A DNA stretch of 64,000 bases from an uncultured Bacteroidota bacterium (GCA_902515395.1 CABXUL010000004.1:10001-74000), one strand, 5' to 3'; numbered from the stretch's first letter, positions 12,233-22,872 are shown. The notes: a model not told the origin generated them from the letters alone. Program-made: numbers and translations.

Positions 12233-14422
12233 TCAATTACCTACCTCACTAATAAATTTTAAACGGAATAACCTTAAATCGTCTTCCTCGTAATTATCCT
12301 CAAATTCTTCAATGGCGATAGAAATATCGTCAGACTCAGTATTCATAAAGTATTCCATTAATTCATCAATTTGATCATCGTCAAAAATTTCTTCGATCCA
12401 ATAATTAATATCAAGTTTTGTCCCTGAGAAAACAATTGTTTCCATTTCATTTATTAAAATAGACATATTCATCCCTTTAGCAGCTGCAATGTCATCTAAA
12501 GCTAGCTTACGATCAACACTTTGTATTAAATACAATTTTAATGCTGAATTTGCCCCCGTACTTTTTATGATTAAATCATCAGGTCGTGTTATGTTATTTT
12601 CTTCAACATAATTATTAATTAAATCAACAAATTTTTTCCCATATCTTTTTGCCTTACCTTCTCCAACACCATTGATATTTGCCATTTCCTTGATATTGAT
12701 TGGGTACTTTAATGCCATGTCCTCTAGAGAGTAATCCTGAAAAACGGCATAAGGCGGGACATCTGATTCATCAGCCACTACCTTTCTCAAAGCCTTTAAA
12801 AGGTTCATCAATACTTTGTCAGAAACTCCCTGAACTTTACTTATAAAAGAATTTGAGGTCGCATTATCATAGTTATGATCTTCTGTCATCATAAATGAAA
12901 TGGTATTTTCTTGAAATTCTAAAGCCTTAGCAGTCAATTTTATAACACCATAGGTTTCTATTTCCTTTTTAAAAAACCCAGATATAAGCGCCTGACGAAG
13001 TAAAGCCGTCCAAAACCTAGTAGACTTATCCTTACCTAGACCAAAAAAAGATTTCTCGTTAGTTTTGTGAGATAAAATAAGTGCGTTTTTTTCACCAACT
13101 AAAGTTTTTACGATTTCTTTTAACTTATATTTTTCTTTTGTTTCTGATACGACTTTAATTAAACTTCTTAACTCATTACCAGCCTCTTTTTTGGGCTTCG
13201 GGAAACGCATATTGTCATCCATTTTAGCTTCATTCTCATTTTTGGCAGAATATTTCTCGCCGAAATAATGTAAAATAAATTTTCTTCTTGAAATTGAAGT
13301 TTCTGCGTAAGCTACCATATCATTTAAAAGAGCAAAACCGACTTCCTGTTCAGCAATAGGTTTACCCGACATAAATTTCTCTAACTTCTCAATGTCTTTG
13401 TGTGAATAAAAAGCTAAACAATATCCTTCTCCACCGTCTCTTCCAGCTCGACCGGTTTCTTGATAATAGCTTTCAATACTCTTTGGTATATCATGATGAA
13501 TAACAAACCTCACATCTGGCTTATCAATTCCCATTCCAAAGGCAATAGTGGCAACTATAACATTGCAATCCTCATTAAGAAACATATCTTGATTCCTAGC
13601 TCTCGTTTTTGAATCTAAACCAGCATGATATGGTAAAGCATTTATACCATTTACTTTTAATGCCTCGGTCAACTCTTCTACACTTTTTCTAGCAAGACAA
13701 TAAACAATCCCTGATTTCCCATTATTACTTTTAATAAATTTTATAATCTCAATATCAACTTGTGAAGTCTTTGTTCGAACTTCATAATAAAGGTTAGGAC
13801 GATTAAAAGAACTTTTAAAGACTTTAGCGTCAGTTATTTTTAGATTTTTAATGATATCATCCTGAACTTTAGGCGTTGCTGTTGCAGTTAATGCTATTAT
13901 TGGTATTCTCTGATCAATCTGATTTATAATTAATCGTAAATTCCTGTATTCAGGCCTAAAATCATGGCCCCACTCTGAAATACAATGTGCCTCATCAATT
14001 GCTAAAAATGAAATTCTAATTTTTTTGAAAAATTCAATTGTATCTTTTTTTGCTAAAGATTCTGGAGCTACATATAATAATTTTGTTGTTCCAGAAACCA
14101 GATCAGCCTTTACTCTTTTAGTATCTGTTTTGTTTAAAGAAGAATTCAAAACATGAGCTATCCCATTATTTGTTGATATACCCCTTATTGCGTCAACCTG
14201 ATTTTTCATTAGAGCAATTAGGGGTGAAACAACCAAAGCTGTTCCTTCTGAAATAATGGCTGGTAGCTGGTAACATAAAGATTTACCTCCACCTGTAGGC
14301 ATAATTACAAAAGTATTTTTTTTTGAAAGTAGGTTTTCAATTATAGGTTCCTGATGGTCTTTAAATGAAGAAAATCCAAAAAAAAATTTGAGAGATGATT
14401 TTAAATCAGTGGGGTCCTCCAA
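12233..14422 (-). CDS. recQ: ATP-dependent DNA helicase RecQ
   Basis: MPTGGGKSLCYQLPA, AIDEAHCISEWGHDFRPEYR, GMGIDKPDVRFVIHHDIPKSIESYYQETGRAGRDG and HRDC region. Apparent TTG start. Confidence 0.95.
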   Translation of the reverse strand: MEDPTDLKSSLKFFFGFSSFKDHQEPIIENLLSKKNTFVIMPTGGGKSLCYQLPAIISEGTALVVSPLIALMKNQVDAIRGISTNNGIAHVLNSSLNKTDTKRVKADLVSGTTKLLYVAPESLAKKDTIEFFKKIRISFLAIDEAHCISEWGHDFRPEYRNLRLIINQIDQRIPIIALTATATPKVQDDIIKNLKITDAKVFKSSFNRPNLYYEVRTKTSQVDIEIIKFIKSNNGKSGIVYCLARKSVEELTEALKVNGINALPYHAGLDSKTRARNQDMFLNEDCNVIVATIAFGMGIDKPDVRFVIHHDIPKSIESYYQETGRAGRDGGEGYCLAFYSHKDIEKLEKFMSGKPIAEQEVGFALLNDMVAYAETSISRRKFILHYFGEKYSAKNENEAKMDDNMRFPKPKKEAGNELRSLIKVVSETKEKYKLKEIVKTLVGEKNALILSHKTNEKSFFGLGKDKSTRFWTALLRQALISGFFKKEIETYGVIKLTAKALEFQENTISFMMTEDHNYDNATSNSFISKVQGVSDKVLMNLLKALRKVVADESDVPPYAVFQDYSLEDMALKYPINIKEMANINGVGEGKAKRYGKKFVDLINNYVEENNITRPDDLIIKSTGANSALKLYLIQSVDRKLALDDIAAAKGMNMSILINEMETIVFSGTKLDINYWIEEIFDDDQIDELMEYFMNTESDDISIAIEEFEDNYEEDDLRLFRLKFISEVGN

Positions 14423-14450
14423 TAGTGAATATTTAAATCCAAAAAAAAAC

Positions 14451-14458
14451 TAAATTTG
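14451..14458 (+). promoter_or_regulatory. Putative -7 element (TAAATTTG) upstream of kdsD
   Basis: TAAATTTGCA matches TAnnTTTG about 54 nt upstream of kdsD; no clear -33. Confidence 0.35.
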
Positions 14459-14511
14459 CACTTTACAATATAAGTTTTTTAAAAAACAAAAACTAATCAA
14501 AGAAATTTAAA

Positions 14512-15480
14512 TTGAGTGAACACTCTCGTATTATTAAAATTGCTCGAAAAACAATCAAACTCGAGTCCGAATCATTAATATCATTAGAAAAATCAATTGG
14601 AAAAGAGTTCTGTAAAGTCGTAGACTCAATCTTCAATGCAAGAGGAAAAATCGTTATTTGTGGTGTTGGTAAAAGTGGATTAATTGGGAAAAAGATTTCC
14701 GCCACATTAAATTCAACTGGCACTTCAGCAATTTTTATTCATGCAGGAGAAGCTTCACATGGAGATATAGGAGCTGTAAAACCAAATGATATCTTTTTGG
14801 CAATTTCTAAAAGTGGGGACACTAGGGAAATTACTGACTTGATTCCATTCTTGAAAAATAATGGAAATTTCTTAATTGGTATGACTTCAAATCGATCTTC
14901 AACACTTGCCAAAAAATCGAACCTAATTCTTTTTACACCTTTTAAGGAAGAAGCATGCCCCAATAAACTATCTCCAACATCAAGTTCAATAACACAATTA
15001 GCCATTGGCGATGCACTAGCTATGACTCTAATGGAATTAAATGATTTCAAACCAAAAGATTTTGCATTACTTCATCCCTCAGGAAGCCTTGGCAAAAAAC
15101 TTAATCTCAAGATCAGAGATTTGTTGAAGGATGATTTTAAGCCTCAAGTCTCGCCCAAAACAAAAATGAAAGATGTTATTTTAGAAATATCAAGAAAAAG
15201 ATTAGGAGCTACTGTAGTAATTGAAGATAATAGCATAGTTGGAATGATTACCGACGGCGATATCAGAAGGATGTTAGAAAAAAATGACAATATAAGTGAA
15301 CTTAATGCAGATCAATTTATGACTAAAAACCCAAAATGTGTTCGTGATAATTTAATGGCAATTGATGCGCTTTACCTAATGCAAAGTAAAAAAATAAACC
15401 ATTTAATTATAATTGACCATAAAGATTCCTATGTTGGGGTAACTCACATTCTAGATTTTATTAATGAAGGATTGAATTAA
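14512..15480 (+). CDS. kdsD: D-arabinose-5-phosphate isomerase (KdsD/KpsF/GutQ family, SIS + CBS domains)
   Basis: KIVICGVGKSGLIGKKISATLNSTGTSAIFIHAGEASHGDIGAV, LLHPSGSLGKKL, two CBS repeats. TTG start; in-frame upstream stop at 14494. Confidence 0.93.
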   Translation: MSEHSRIIKIARKTIKLESESLISLEKSIGKEFCKVVDSIFNARGKIVICGVGKSGLIGKKISATLNSTGTSAIFIHAGEASHGDIGAVKPNDIFLAISKSGDTREITDLIPFLKNNGNFLIGMTSNRSSTLAKKSNLILFTPFKEEACPNKLSPTSSSITQLAIGDALAMTLMELNDFKPKDFALLHPSGSLGKKLNLKIRDLLKDDFKPQVSPKTKMKDVILEISRKRLGATVVIEDNSIVGMITDGDIRRMLEKNDNISELNADQFMTKNPKCVRDNLMAIDALYLMQSKKINHLIIIDHKDSYVGVTHILDFINEGLN

Positions 15481-16295
15481 TGAAAAATCCAAATGAAATG
15501 TCTTTTTTAGACCATCTTGAGGACTTGAGATGGCATTTGATTAGGTCATGCCTTTCTATATTAATTCTAGCATCAATTGCTTTCTTGACTAAAGACTTTA
15601 TTTTTGATACAATAATTTTTGGTCCAAAAAAAATAGATTTTCCTACTTATCGCTGGTTTTGTACCCTGTCTGAATCCTTTGGTCAAGGAGATAGTTTTTG
15701 TATAACGGAAATGCCTTTTAGGATTCAAAGTAGGACAGTTGCTGGTCAATTTTCGGCCCATTTATGGACATCTATATTAGCTGGTTTCATTTTGGCTTTT
15801 CCCTATGTTATATTTGAGTTTTGGAAGTTTGTAAGCCCTGGTCTTCATGATGCTGAGAGAAAAAATGCAAGAGGATTCATTTCAATTGCTTCTTTGTTGT
15901 TTTTTGTTGGTGTATTTTTTGGTTACTACATTGTGACCCCTTTATCAATTAATTTTTTAGGTAATTATACTGTAAGTATTGAGGTATTTAATGACTTTGA
16001 CTTATCTAGCTATATTGGACTACTTAGAGCTTCAGTTTTAGCAAGTGGTATTATTTTTGAATTACCTATAATAATTTATTTCTTAACTAAGGTGGGAATT
16101 GTTACTCCAAGATTTTTAAGTAAGAATCGGAAGTTTGCACTTATTATTGTATTGAGTTTATCAGCAATCATTACACCACCAGACATTGTTAGTCAGATAA
16201 TTGTCAGTATCCCATTACTTATATTATATGAAGTAAGTATATTTATATCGAAATTCACTTACAGACGTTTGGAAAAACAGATGCAAAATCTCTGA
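15480..16295 (+). CDS. tatC: Sec-independent protein translocase TatC
   Basis: MSFLDHLEDLRWHLIRS, FEFWKFVSPGLHDAERK, FELPIIIYFL, IITPPD. Overlaps the kdsD stop (TAATG). Confidence 0.95.
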   Translation: MKNPNEMSFLDHLEDLRWHLIRSCLSILILASIAFLTKDFIFDTIIFGPKKIDFPTYRWFCTLSESFGQGDSFCITEMPFRIQSRTVAGQFSAHLWTSILAGFILAFPYVIFEFWKFVSPGLHDAERKNARGFISIASLLFFVGVFFGYYIVTPLSINFLGNYTVSIEVFNDFDLSSYIGLLRASVLASGIIFELPIIIYFLTKVGIVTPRFLSKNRKFALIIVLSLSAIITPPDIVSQIIVSIPLLILYEVSIFISKFTYRRLEKQMQNL

Positions 16296-16303
16296 TAATT
16301 TAA

Positions 16304-17044
16304 ATGATTTTAAGCGCACAAAACATAGAGAAGTCATACAAAGGGAGAAAAGTAGTAAAAGGAATTTCAATTTCAGTTAAACAAGGAGAAATTGTCGGAT
16401 TACTTGGACCAAATGGAGCAGGTAAAACAACTTCTTTTTACATGATTGTAGGTTTAATTAAACCCCAAGGAGGAACAATATATATTGATAAACAAGATAT
16501 TACCACTTTTCCTATGTACATGCGTGCACAAAATGGTATTGGATACCTTGCTCAAGAAGCTTCGGTTTTCAGAAAACTAAGTGTAGAACAAAACATCTTA
16601 AGTGTTCTTCAGCTCACAAAATTATCCAAAAAACAACAAAAATTAAAAGTTGAGGCATTAGTTGAAGAGTTCGGACTTACCCATATTCGAAAAAATCGTG
16701 GGGATTTGCTATCCGGTGGCGAGAGAAGAAGAACTGAAATTGCCCGTGCTTTGGCAACTGATCCTAAATTTGTATTGCTAGATGAGCCTTTCGCTGGAGT
16801 CGATCCCGTTGCTGTTGAAGACATTCAGCGAATTATCGCACACCTTAAGAAAAAAAATATAGGAATACTTATCACAGACCATAATGTTCAAGAAACCCTT
16901 GCAATTACTGACAAAACTTATCTAATGTTTGAAGGAAGCATACTAAAAGCAGGTACTCCAAGTGAATTGGCTAAAGATGAAATGGTCAGAAAGGTATATC
17001 TAGGGAAGAATTTTGAATTAAGAAAAAATAAAGTAGTTTTTTAA
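16304..17044 (+). CDS. lptB: LPS export ABC transporter ATP-binding protein
   Basis: GLLGPNGAGKTTSFYMIVGL, LLSGGERRRTEIARALATDPKFVLLDEPFAGVDPVAVEDIQ, DHNVQETL. Confidence 0.95.
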   Translation: MILSAQNIEKSYKGRKVVKGISISVKQGEIVGLLGPNGAGKTTSFYMIVGLIKPQGGTIYIDKQDITTFPMYMRAQNGIGYLAQEASVFRKLSVEQNILSVLQLTKLSKKQQKLKVEALVEEFGLTHIRKNRGDLLSGGERRRTEIARALATDPKFVLLDEPFAGVDPVAVEDIQRIIAHLKKKNIGILITDHNVQETLAITDKTYLMFEGSILKAGTPSELAKDEMVRKVYLGKNFELRKNKVVF

Positions 17045-17067
17045 TGTGTTTATTAAATATTCTTTGA

Positions 17068-17472
17068 ATGAGAATCCGTAATGCTGAGCCTAGAGATGCA
17101 TCAAAACTATCACTTCTAATGAATGAAGGGTTTGGTTGGGAAAATACGAAACTCTTTGAATCTTCATTTTTTAATAATAAGAACATTACCTGTTTAGTTG
17201 CTGAAAATGACCAAGGTGAAATCATGGGATCAGCTTCATTGCATTTGTTGCAAAAAATCAATAGAAGACTTGGAATTATTGAAGATGTGGTGGTCTTTAA
17301 AAAATTCAGGGGTAAAATGGTTGGGGTTAAACTTATTAAAAAATTAATAGAAATATCAAAAGATTCTAAATGTTATAAACTTATTCTCAATACAAATGAA
17401 GATACTGTTCACTATTATGAATATTTTGGTTTCATAAAGAAACAACTACAAATGGAACTGAGAGAGAAATAA
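17068..17472 (+). CDS. GNAT family N-acetyltransferase
   Basis: RIRNAEPRDASKLSLLM...GIIEDVVVFKKFRGKMVGVKLIKKLIE...HYYEYFGF. Confidence 0.85.
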   Translation: MRIRNAEPRDASKLSLLMNEGFGWENTKLFESSFFNNKNITCLVAENDQGEIMGSASLHLLQKINRRLGIIEDVVVFKKFRGKMVGVKLIKKLIEISKDSKCYKLILNTNEDTVHYYEYFGFIKKQLQMELREK

Positions 17473-17473
17473 T

Positions 17474-19321
17474 ATGTGTGGAATAGTCGCTTATATTGGA
17501 AACAAGGACCCTAAACCTATTTTGATAGGTGGGTTACATCGATTGGAATACAGGGGTTATGATAGTGCAGGTATTTTAGTGTGTAATAACTCTGAATATC
17601 AGTTAACTAAAATTACGGGTAAAGTAAATGCCCTTTCAAAAATGCTTGAGACTAAACCTAACATTGCTCCCCATATAGGTATTGGTCACACCAGATGGGC
17701 TACCCATGGTATGCCTAATGACACAAATGCACATCCCCACCACTCAAATTCTGGCAAACTATATATGGTGCATAATGGAATTATTGAAAACTATGATACC
17801 CTTAAAATGGAACTTATCAAGCGGGGATATTCATTTTATTCCGATACAGATTCCGAAGTATTAGTAAACTTAATACAAGAAATTAAGGTCAAAGAAAATG
17901 TAAAATTACATAATGCTGTCCAACTAGCTTTAAATCAAGTAGTAGGTGCTTACGGTATAGTAGTCTGTGATACTTTCAACCCAAAAGAATTAATCGTAGC
18001 TCGTTTAGGAAGTCCTATAGCCATCGGGCTTGGAGAGAGTTGTTTTTATGTTGGTTCTGATGCAACCCCTTTCTTGGATCATACACGAAAGGTTATCTAT
18101 CTAGAAGATAATGAAATGGCAGTTTTATCAAAAAACGGTAAAATTAATATTAAAAATATTATAAGTGATGAGCCAATTCACCCTTATATAGAAGAGCTTC
18201 AATGGAGTTTGAATAGTATCCAAAAGGGTGGTTATAGGCATTTTATGTTAAAGGAAATTCACGAACAGCCTAAAGCAATTAGCGATACGCTAAGGGGAAG
18301 ATTATTAGTTGACAAAGGAACGATCCAAATTAATAGTATAAATGAATATAAAGAGAAATTCCTAAATGCTAAGAGGATAGTTTTTGTTGCTTGTGGAACT
18401 TCCTGGCATGCTAGCTTGGTTGGAGAATATCTTTTCGAACATTTTATTCGTATTCCCGTTGAAGTTGAGTATGCCTCTGAGTTTCGATATCGGGACCCTA
18501 TAATTGAAAAAGATGATATCGTGATTTGCATATCCCAATCGGGAGAAACTGCTGACACACTTGCTGCATTAAAAATTGCAAAAGAGAAAGGAGCTTTTAT
18601 TTATGGAATATGTAATGTCGTAGGATCATCTATCTCTAGAGAAACACACTCTGGAATATACACACACGCAGGACCTGAAATAGGAGTAGCTTCCACGAAA
18701 GCTTTTACAACTCAAATTACAGTTCTTATTCTCATTGCACTAAAATTAGCTAAAATTAAAAAAACTTTTGATTCTCGGCAACTTCTTGATTATCAAGCTG
18801 AATTATCTAAAATTCCAGAAAAAATAGAGCAACTTATTAAAACCTCTCCCTCAATAGTTGAAATTGCGAAAAACTATTCGGATTCCCAAAACTGCATATA
18901 TCTTGGCAGAGGTTTCAATTTTCCAGTTGCACTAGAGGGAGCACTAAAGCTAAAGGAAATTTCTTACATCCATGCTGAGGGTTATCCTGCTGCCGAAATG
19001 AAACACGGTCCAATAGCATTGATTGATAAAAATATGCCTGTTGTTGTAATTGCTACAAAAAAAACAAATTACGAAAAGGTGGTTAGTAATATACAAGAAA
19101 TTAAATCTAGAGAGGGAAAAATTATAGCAATAGTTTCTGAGGGAGATGAAACAGTAGCAAAATTGGCAAATCATGTTATTGAAATACCCAATGTTTCAGA
19201 ATGCTTTACTCCAATACTTGCAACTATTCCTCTACAGCTTTTATCATATCAAATTGCAATAAATAGAGGTTGTAATGTTGACCAACCAAGAAACCTTGCA
19301 AAATCAGTTACCGTTGAGTAA
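17474..19321 (+). CDS. glmS: Glutamine-fructose-6-phosphate aminotransferase
   Basis: MCGIVAYIG, HRLEYRGYDSAG, GHTRWATHG, SQSGETADTLAAL, C-terminal LAKSVTVE. Confidence 0.98.
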   Translation: MCGIVAYIGNKDPKPILIGGLHRLEYRGYDSAGILVCNNSEYQLTKITGKVNALSKMLETKPNIAPHIGIGHTRWATHGMPNDTNAHPHHSNSGKLYMVHNGIIENYDTLKMELIKRGYSFYSDTDSEVLVNLIQEIKVKENVKLHNAVQLALNQVVGAYGIVVCDTFNPKELIVARLGSPIAIGLGESCFYVGSDATPFLDHTRKVIYLEDNEMAVLSKNGKINIKNIISDEPIHPYIEELQWSLNSIQKGGYRHFMLKEIHEQPKAISDTLRGRLLVDKGTIQINSINEYKEKFLNAKRIVFVACGTSWHASLVGEYLFEHFIRIPVEVEYASEFRYRDPIIEKDDIVICISQSGETADTLAALKIAKEKGAFIYGICNVVGSSISRETHSGIYTHAGPEIGVASTKAFTTQITVLILIALKLAKIKKTFDSRQLLDYQAELSKIPEKIEQLIKTSPSIVEIAKNYSDSQNCIYLGRGFNFPVALEGALKLKEISYIHAEGYPAAEMKHGPIALIDKNMPVVVIATKKTNYEKVVSNIQEIKSREGKIIAIVSEGDETVAKLANHVIEIPNVSECFTPILATIPLQLLSYQIAINRGCNVDQPRNLAKSVTVE

Positions 19322-19417
19322 GATTTAGAATCTTTTTTTATTCTACTTCAGGTTTAATCTTAAAGTTTAAAATATTAGGTTTATACACCATATTTTATTA
19401 ATCAAATTAAAAGATTG

Positions 19418-20182
19418 TCAATTAATGTTAGATTCATTCCCAATTTTAAGAATACTAATTTTTAAAAGATTAAGAACCAAATAGAATAAAATTGCAAAAC
19501 TTATTCCTCCCAAACCAAAAAAAAGTATGAATACTGATGTTATTGTGATTGTTAATATTCGCAAAATTAAATCAACAATTCCTGTAGAAAATGACTTAAA
19601 GGAAAAAAGAATAAGATTTGTATTCATTAAAATAACAAAAAGGACCGCCATTAAAATCAACCCAGGATTTGATATAATTATTGGCTTTAAAAAGAGAAGG
19701 TTTGGATGCTGAATAATTAATGGAATGGATCCAAAAAACATTGCCATGGCTGGAGTTGGTAAACCTATAAAATGGTTTTTTTTCGATCCATTTATATTAA
19801 ATCGGGCTAACCTAAATGCAGAACCAAGGGGTAAGATAAAACCAATAAATACCCACGGTATGAATTCAACAACAGAATTAATAGGCCACCCAAGAACAAC
19901 CTCTAATGGGTGATTCCCAGCCAAAACAAACAATTGTGCCAAAATAATTCCAGGTGCCAAGCCAGATGTAACCATATCAGCCATAGAGTCTAACTGAACT
20001 CCTAATTCACTTTCAACACCCAATAACCTCGCGAAAAGACCATCCCATATATCAAAAAACACACCTGCCAATAGGAATAAAAAAGCTGTTTCGAATTGAA
20101 ATATATAAGCAAAATATATTGAAAAACAGCCACACAATAAATTTAACGATGTAAAAAAATGCGGAACTGATTGTTTAATCAT
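19418..20182 (-). CDS. pssA: CDP-diacylglycerol-serine O-phosphatidyltransferase
   Basis: FLLAGVFFDIWDGLFARLLGVESELGVQLDSMADMVTSGLAPG (CDP-alcohol phosphatidyltransferase signature), multi-TM. Confidence 0.93.
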   Translation of the reverse strand: MIKQSVPHFFTSLNLLCGCFSIYFAYIFQFETAFLFLLAGVFFDIWDGLFARLLGVESELGVQLDSMADMVTSGLAPGIILAQLFVLAGNHPLEVVLGWPINSVVEFIPWVFIGFILPLGSAFRLARFNINGSKKNHFIGLPTPAMAMFFGSIPLIIQHPNLLFLKPIIISNPGLILMAVLFVILMNTNLILFSFKSFSTGIVDLILRILTITITSVFILFFGLGGISFAILFYLVLNLLKISILKIGNESNIN

Positions 20183-20266
20183 TAGATTTGTCTTTACCTT
20201 TTGGTAAAATATTCCGGAAAATTAAGGTTTGATATTTTAAGAAAAAAATCTGAGGATATAAAATAT

Positions 20267-21886
20267 ATGTTTTTTATCAAAAAACCATTACTTCTTAGCC
20301 TACTATCTGGGGTTTTATTGACACTTTCTTGGCCAGTTAGTGGTTTCTCATTCTTGATTTTTTTTGGACTAATTCCGTTATTTTTATTAGAGCATATAAT
20401 TTCTAAAGACAATAAAAAAAGAAAAAGAATAAGACTTTTTGGGAATGCTTTTCTTTCCTTTTTTATTTGGAATCTAGGAACAACCTGGTGGATTGTTAAT
20501 TCCTCTGTTTTCGGAATGTTTTTTGCAGTTATTTGTAATACCCTGTTTTACACCATTTTAATAATGCTCTTCAATTGGTCAAAAAAGAGATTACCTCTTA
20601 GAACAGCATACATATTCCTGGTTACACTCTGGATTACTTTCGAAAAATTTCACTTGGAATGGGAATTTTCTTGGCCATGGCTAAACTTAGGTAATGTTTT
20701 TTCTGAAGATATTCATTGGATACAATGGTATGAATACACCGGTATATTTGGTGGATCTCTTTGGATTTTGGTAATTAATATTGGTGTATTTGAAGTTTTG
20801 AAAAATCATCCCCTAAATTTTAAAAACTCCAAATTTGTAGCAAAAATTAGTCCTTGGTTGATAGGTATTGCTATTCCCATCATAATTTCTTTGATCATTT
20901 ATGAGTCAGAGGAAAAAGGTGAGTCAAGAATTGAGGTATTACTTCTTCAACCCAATATTGATCCTTATGAAGAAAAATACGAAAGGAACAATCGTTATTT
21001 TTTCGATTTAATGATTCAAATGGTTTCGAAACAGATTACCGAAAAAACCAGGTATATTTTTACCCCTGAAACATACTTTGCCTCAGGATTAGGTGAGCCC
21101 CTAAACGATTTTAATAATTGTCAACTTTATCGTGATTTAGATTCGCTACTTCAAAAGAATCCTAAAATACAATTGGTCAGTGGAATTCAATCCTTTAATA
21201 TTTATCAATCTGAGAAAATGCCAAGTTCGACTGCTAATGAGATGAAAAAAGGATATTGGATAGATTTTTATAATTCTGCACTAAAAATGCAAAGTAATTC
21301 AAAGCATGAGTTTTATCATAAATCAAAATTAGTCGTGGGAGTTGAAAACATGCCTTATAAAAGTTTCTTTAAACCTATCTTAGGTCAATTCCTTATTGAC
21401 CTTGGAGGAACAGTTTCTAGTAGAGTGACACAAAAAGAAAGAACAGTTTTTAAACATAAAACAGAGAATCTAAAAGTAGGACCAATTATATGCTATGAAT
21501 CAATTTATGGATCATTTGTAACAGAATATATCAGGAGAGGGGCAGACTTTCTTGCGATAATTACTAATGATGCATGGTGGGGAAATACTGCTGGACACAG
21601 GCAATTATTGAGTTACTCTAGACTAAGGGCAATTGAAAACAGAAGGAGTATTGTTAGAAGTGCTAATACAGGAATTTCCGCAATTATTAATAAAAAAGGG
21701 GAGTTGATTGATAAATTACCATACAACCACAGGAGTTCGCTTCGCGGACATTTTTCTACAGCGAAAGAAATTACTTTTTATACTCAATATGGAGATTATA
21801 TTGCCAGATTATCATGTTTAATAATGATTCTTTTTTTTCTTTTGGCTCTAAGCGGAAGACTTAAGCCAATTAGTTTCAAAAAATAA
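20267..21886 (+). CDS. lnt: Apolipoprotein N-acyltransferase
   Basis: LSWPVSGFSFLIFFGLIPLFLLE, CN-hydrolase motifs TPETYF, GPIICYESIYG, ITNDAWWGNTAGHRQ. ORF opens at 20201; ATG 20267 preferred. Confidence 0.93.
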   Translation: MFFIKKPLLLSLLSGVLLTLSWPVSGFSFLIFFGLIPLFLLEHIISKDNKKRKRIRLFGNAFLSFFIWNLGTTWWIVNSSVFGMFFAVICNTLFYTILIMLFNWSKKRLPLRTAYIFLVTLWITFEKFHLEWEFSWPWLNLGNVFSEDIHWIQWYEYTGIFGGSLWILVINIGVFEVLKNHPLNFKNSKFVAKISPWLIGIAIPIIISLIIYESEEKGESRIEVLLLQPNIDPYEEKYERNNRYFFDLMIQMVSKQITEKTRYIFTPETYFASGLGEPLNDFNNCQLYRDLDSLLQKNPKIQLVSGIQSFNIYQSEKMPSSTANEMKKGYWIDFYNSALKMQSNSKHEFYHKSKLVVGVENMPYKSFFKPILGQFLIDLGGTVSSRVTQKERTVFKHKTENLKVGPIICYESIYGSFVTEYIRRGADFLAIITNDAWWGNTAGHRQLLSYSRLRAIENRRSIVRSANTGISAIINKKGELIDKLPYNHRSSLRGHFSTAKEITFYTQYGDYIARLSCLIMILFFLLALSGRLKPISFKK

Positions 21887-22011
21887 TTTTAATCTTTTTT
21901 AAACGACTTTTCAGCAATTCAATATTCTTAAGAAATATTCTTAATTTAATTATGCTTCTTTTCAAAGCAAAGTAAATTCATTTAACCTCTTTAAAATAGA
22001 AAGTAATTAAA

Positions 22012-22656
22012 ATGACTAGTCCTAAAATATACATCAAAAAAGGAGACGATGGAACAACTCGACTATTTTCTGGAAAAAGAGTCAATAAGCACAACATAAG
22101 AATTAAAACCTGTGGAACTTTGGATGAATTGAATGTTTGGATTGGAATGATAAGAAATTTTGAAATAGATAAAAATACCCAAAATACTCTTATAATAGTT
22201 CAGCAAGAACTAATGTCAATAGCTACTCAATTATCTGATCATAGGGCTTACGAATCACCTAAAATGGAACATAGCTTAAAACCATTAGGTAAAAACAATG
22301 TTATTTTTTTGGAAAATCAAATTGATTTAATGACAAAGGGACTGCCTGAACTTAAAAATTTTATTATCCCAGGAGGTCATAGTATTATTTCATATACTCA
22401 TCTTGCTAGATGTTCATGTAGAAAATTAGAGAGATTAATATCTGAGCTAAAGGATAAAGAAAGTGTTCCAAATGTGATCATTGCATATATCAACCGGCTT
22501 TCTGATTACCTTTTTACTTTGGCAAGAAAATTCACTTATGACATGGATGTAAGTGAAATTAAATGGATTTCAAAAAAAAATAGGAGTCCTTTGTTGTCTA
22601 ATTCCCTTAAAAATTTATTTTTGCACAAATTTCTATATCTATGTATTGGACATTAG
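22012..22656 (+). CDS. Cob(I)yrinic acid a,c-diamide adenosyltransferase (PduO type)
   Basis: KIYIKKGDDGTTRLFSGKRV, LDELNVWIG, FIIPGGHSIISYTHLARCSCRKLER, YINRLSDYLFTLAR. Confidence 0.93.
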   Translation: MTSPKIYIKKGDDGTTRLFSGKRVNKHNIRIKTCGTLDELNVWIGMIRNFEIDKNTQNTLIIVQQELMSIATQLSDHRAYESPKMEHSLKPLGKNNVIFLENQIDLMTKGLPELKNFIIPGGHSIISYTHLARCSCRKLERLISELKDKESVPNVIIAYINRLSDYLFTLARKFTYDMDVSEIKWISKKNRSPLLSNSLKNLFLHKFLYLCIGH

Positions 22657-22862
22657 AACTTGCATCATACCTAAGCGACGCACCCTGGCCCGCCACAAAA
22701 GACGAGTTAATAGATTTTTCTATAAGAACTGGAGCACCTTTAGAGGTTGTTGAAAACCTCCAGTCAATGGAAGACGAGGAAGATATTTATGAATCAATAG
22801 AGGAAATTTGGCCAGATTTCCCAACTGAGGAAGATTATCTCTGGAATGAAGATGAATATTAA
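22641..22862 (+). CDS. DUF2795-like small acidic protein
   Basis: 73-aa ORF; YLSDAPWPATKDELIDFSIRTGAPLEVVENLQ...DEEDIYESIEEIWPD; overlaps the 3' end of the adenosyltransferase. Confidence 0.75.
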   Translation: MYWTLELASYLSDAPWPATKDELIDFSIRTGAPLEVVENLQSMEDEEDIYESIEEIWPDFPTEEDYLWNEDEY

Positions 22863-22872
22863 TATATAAAAT

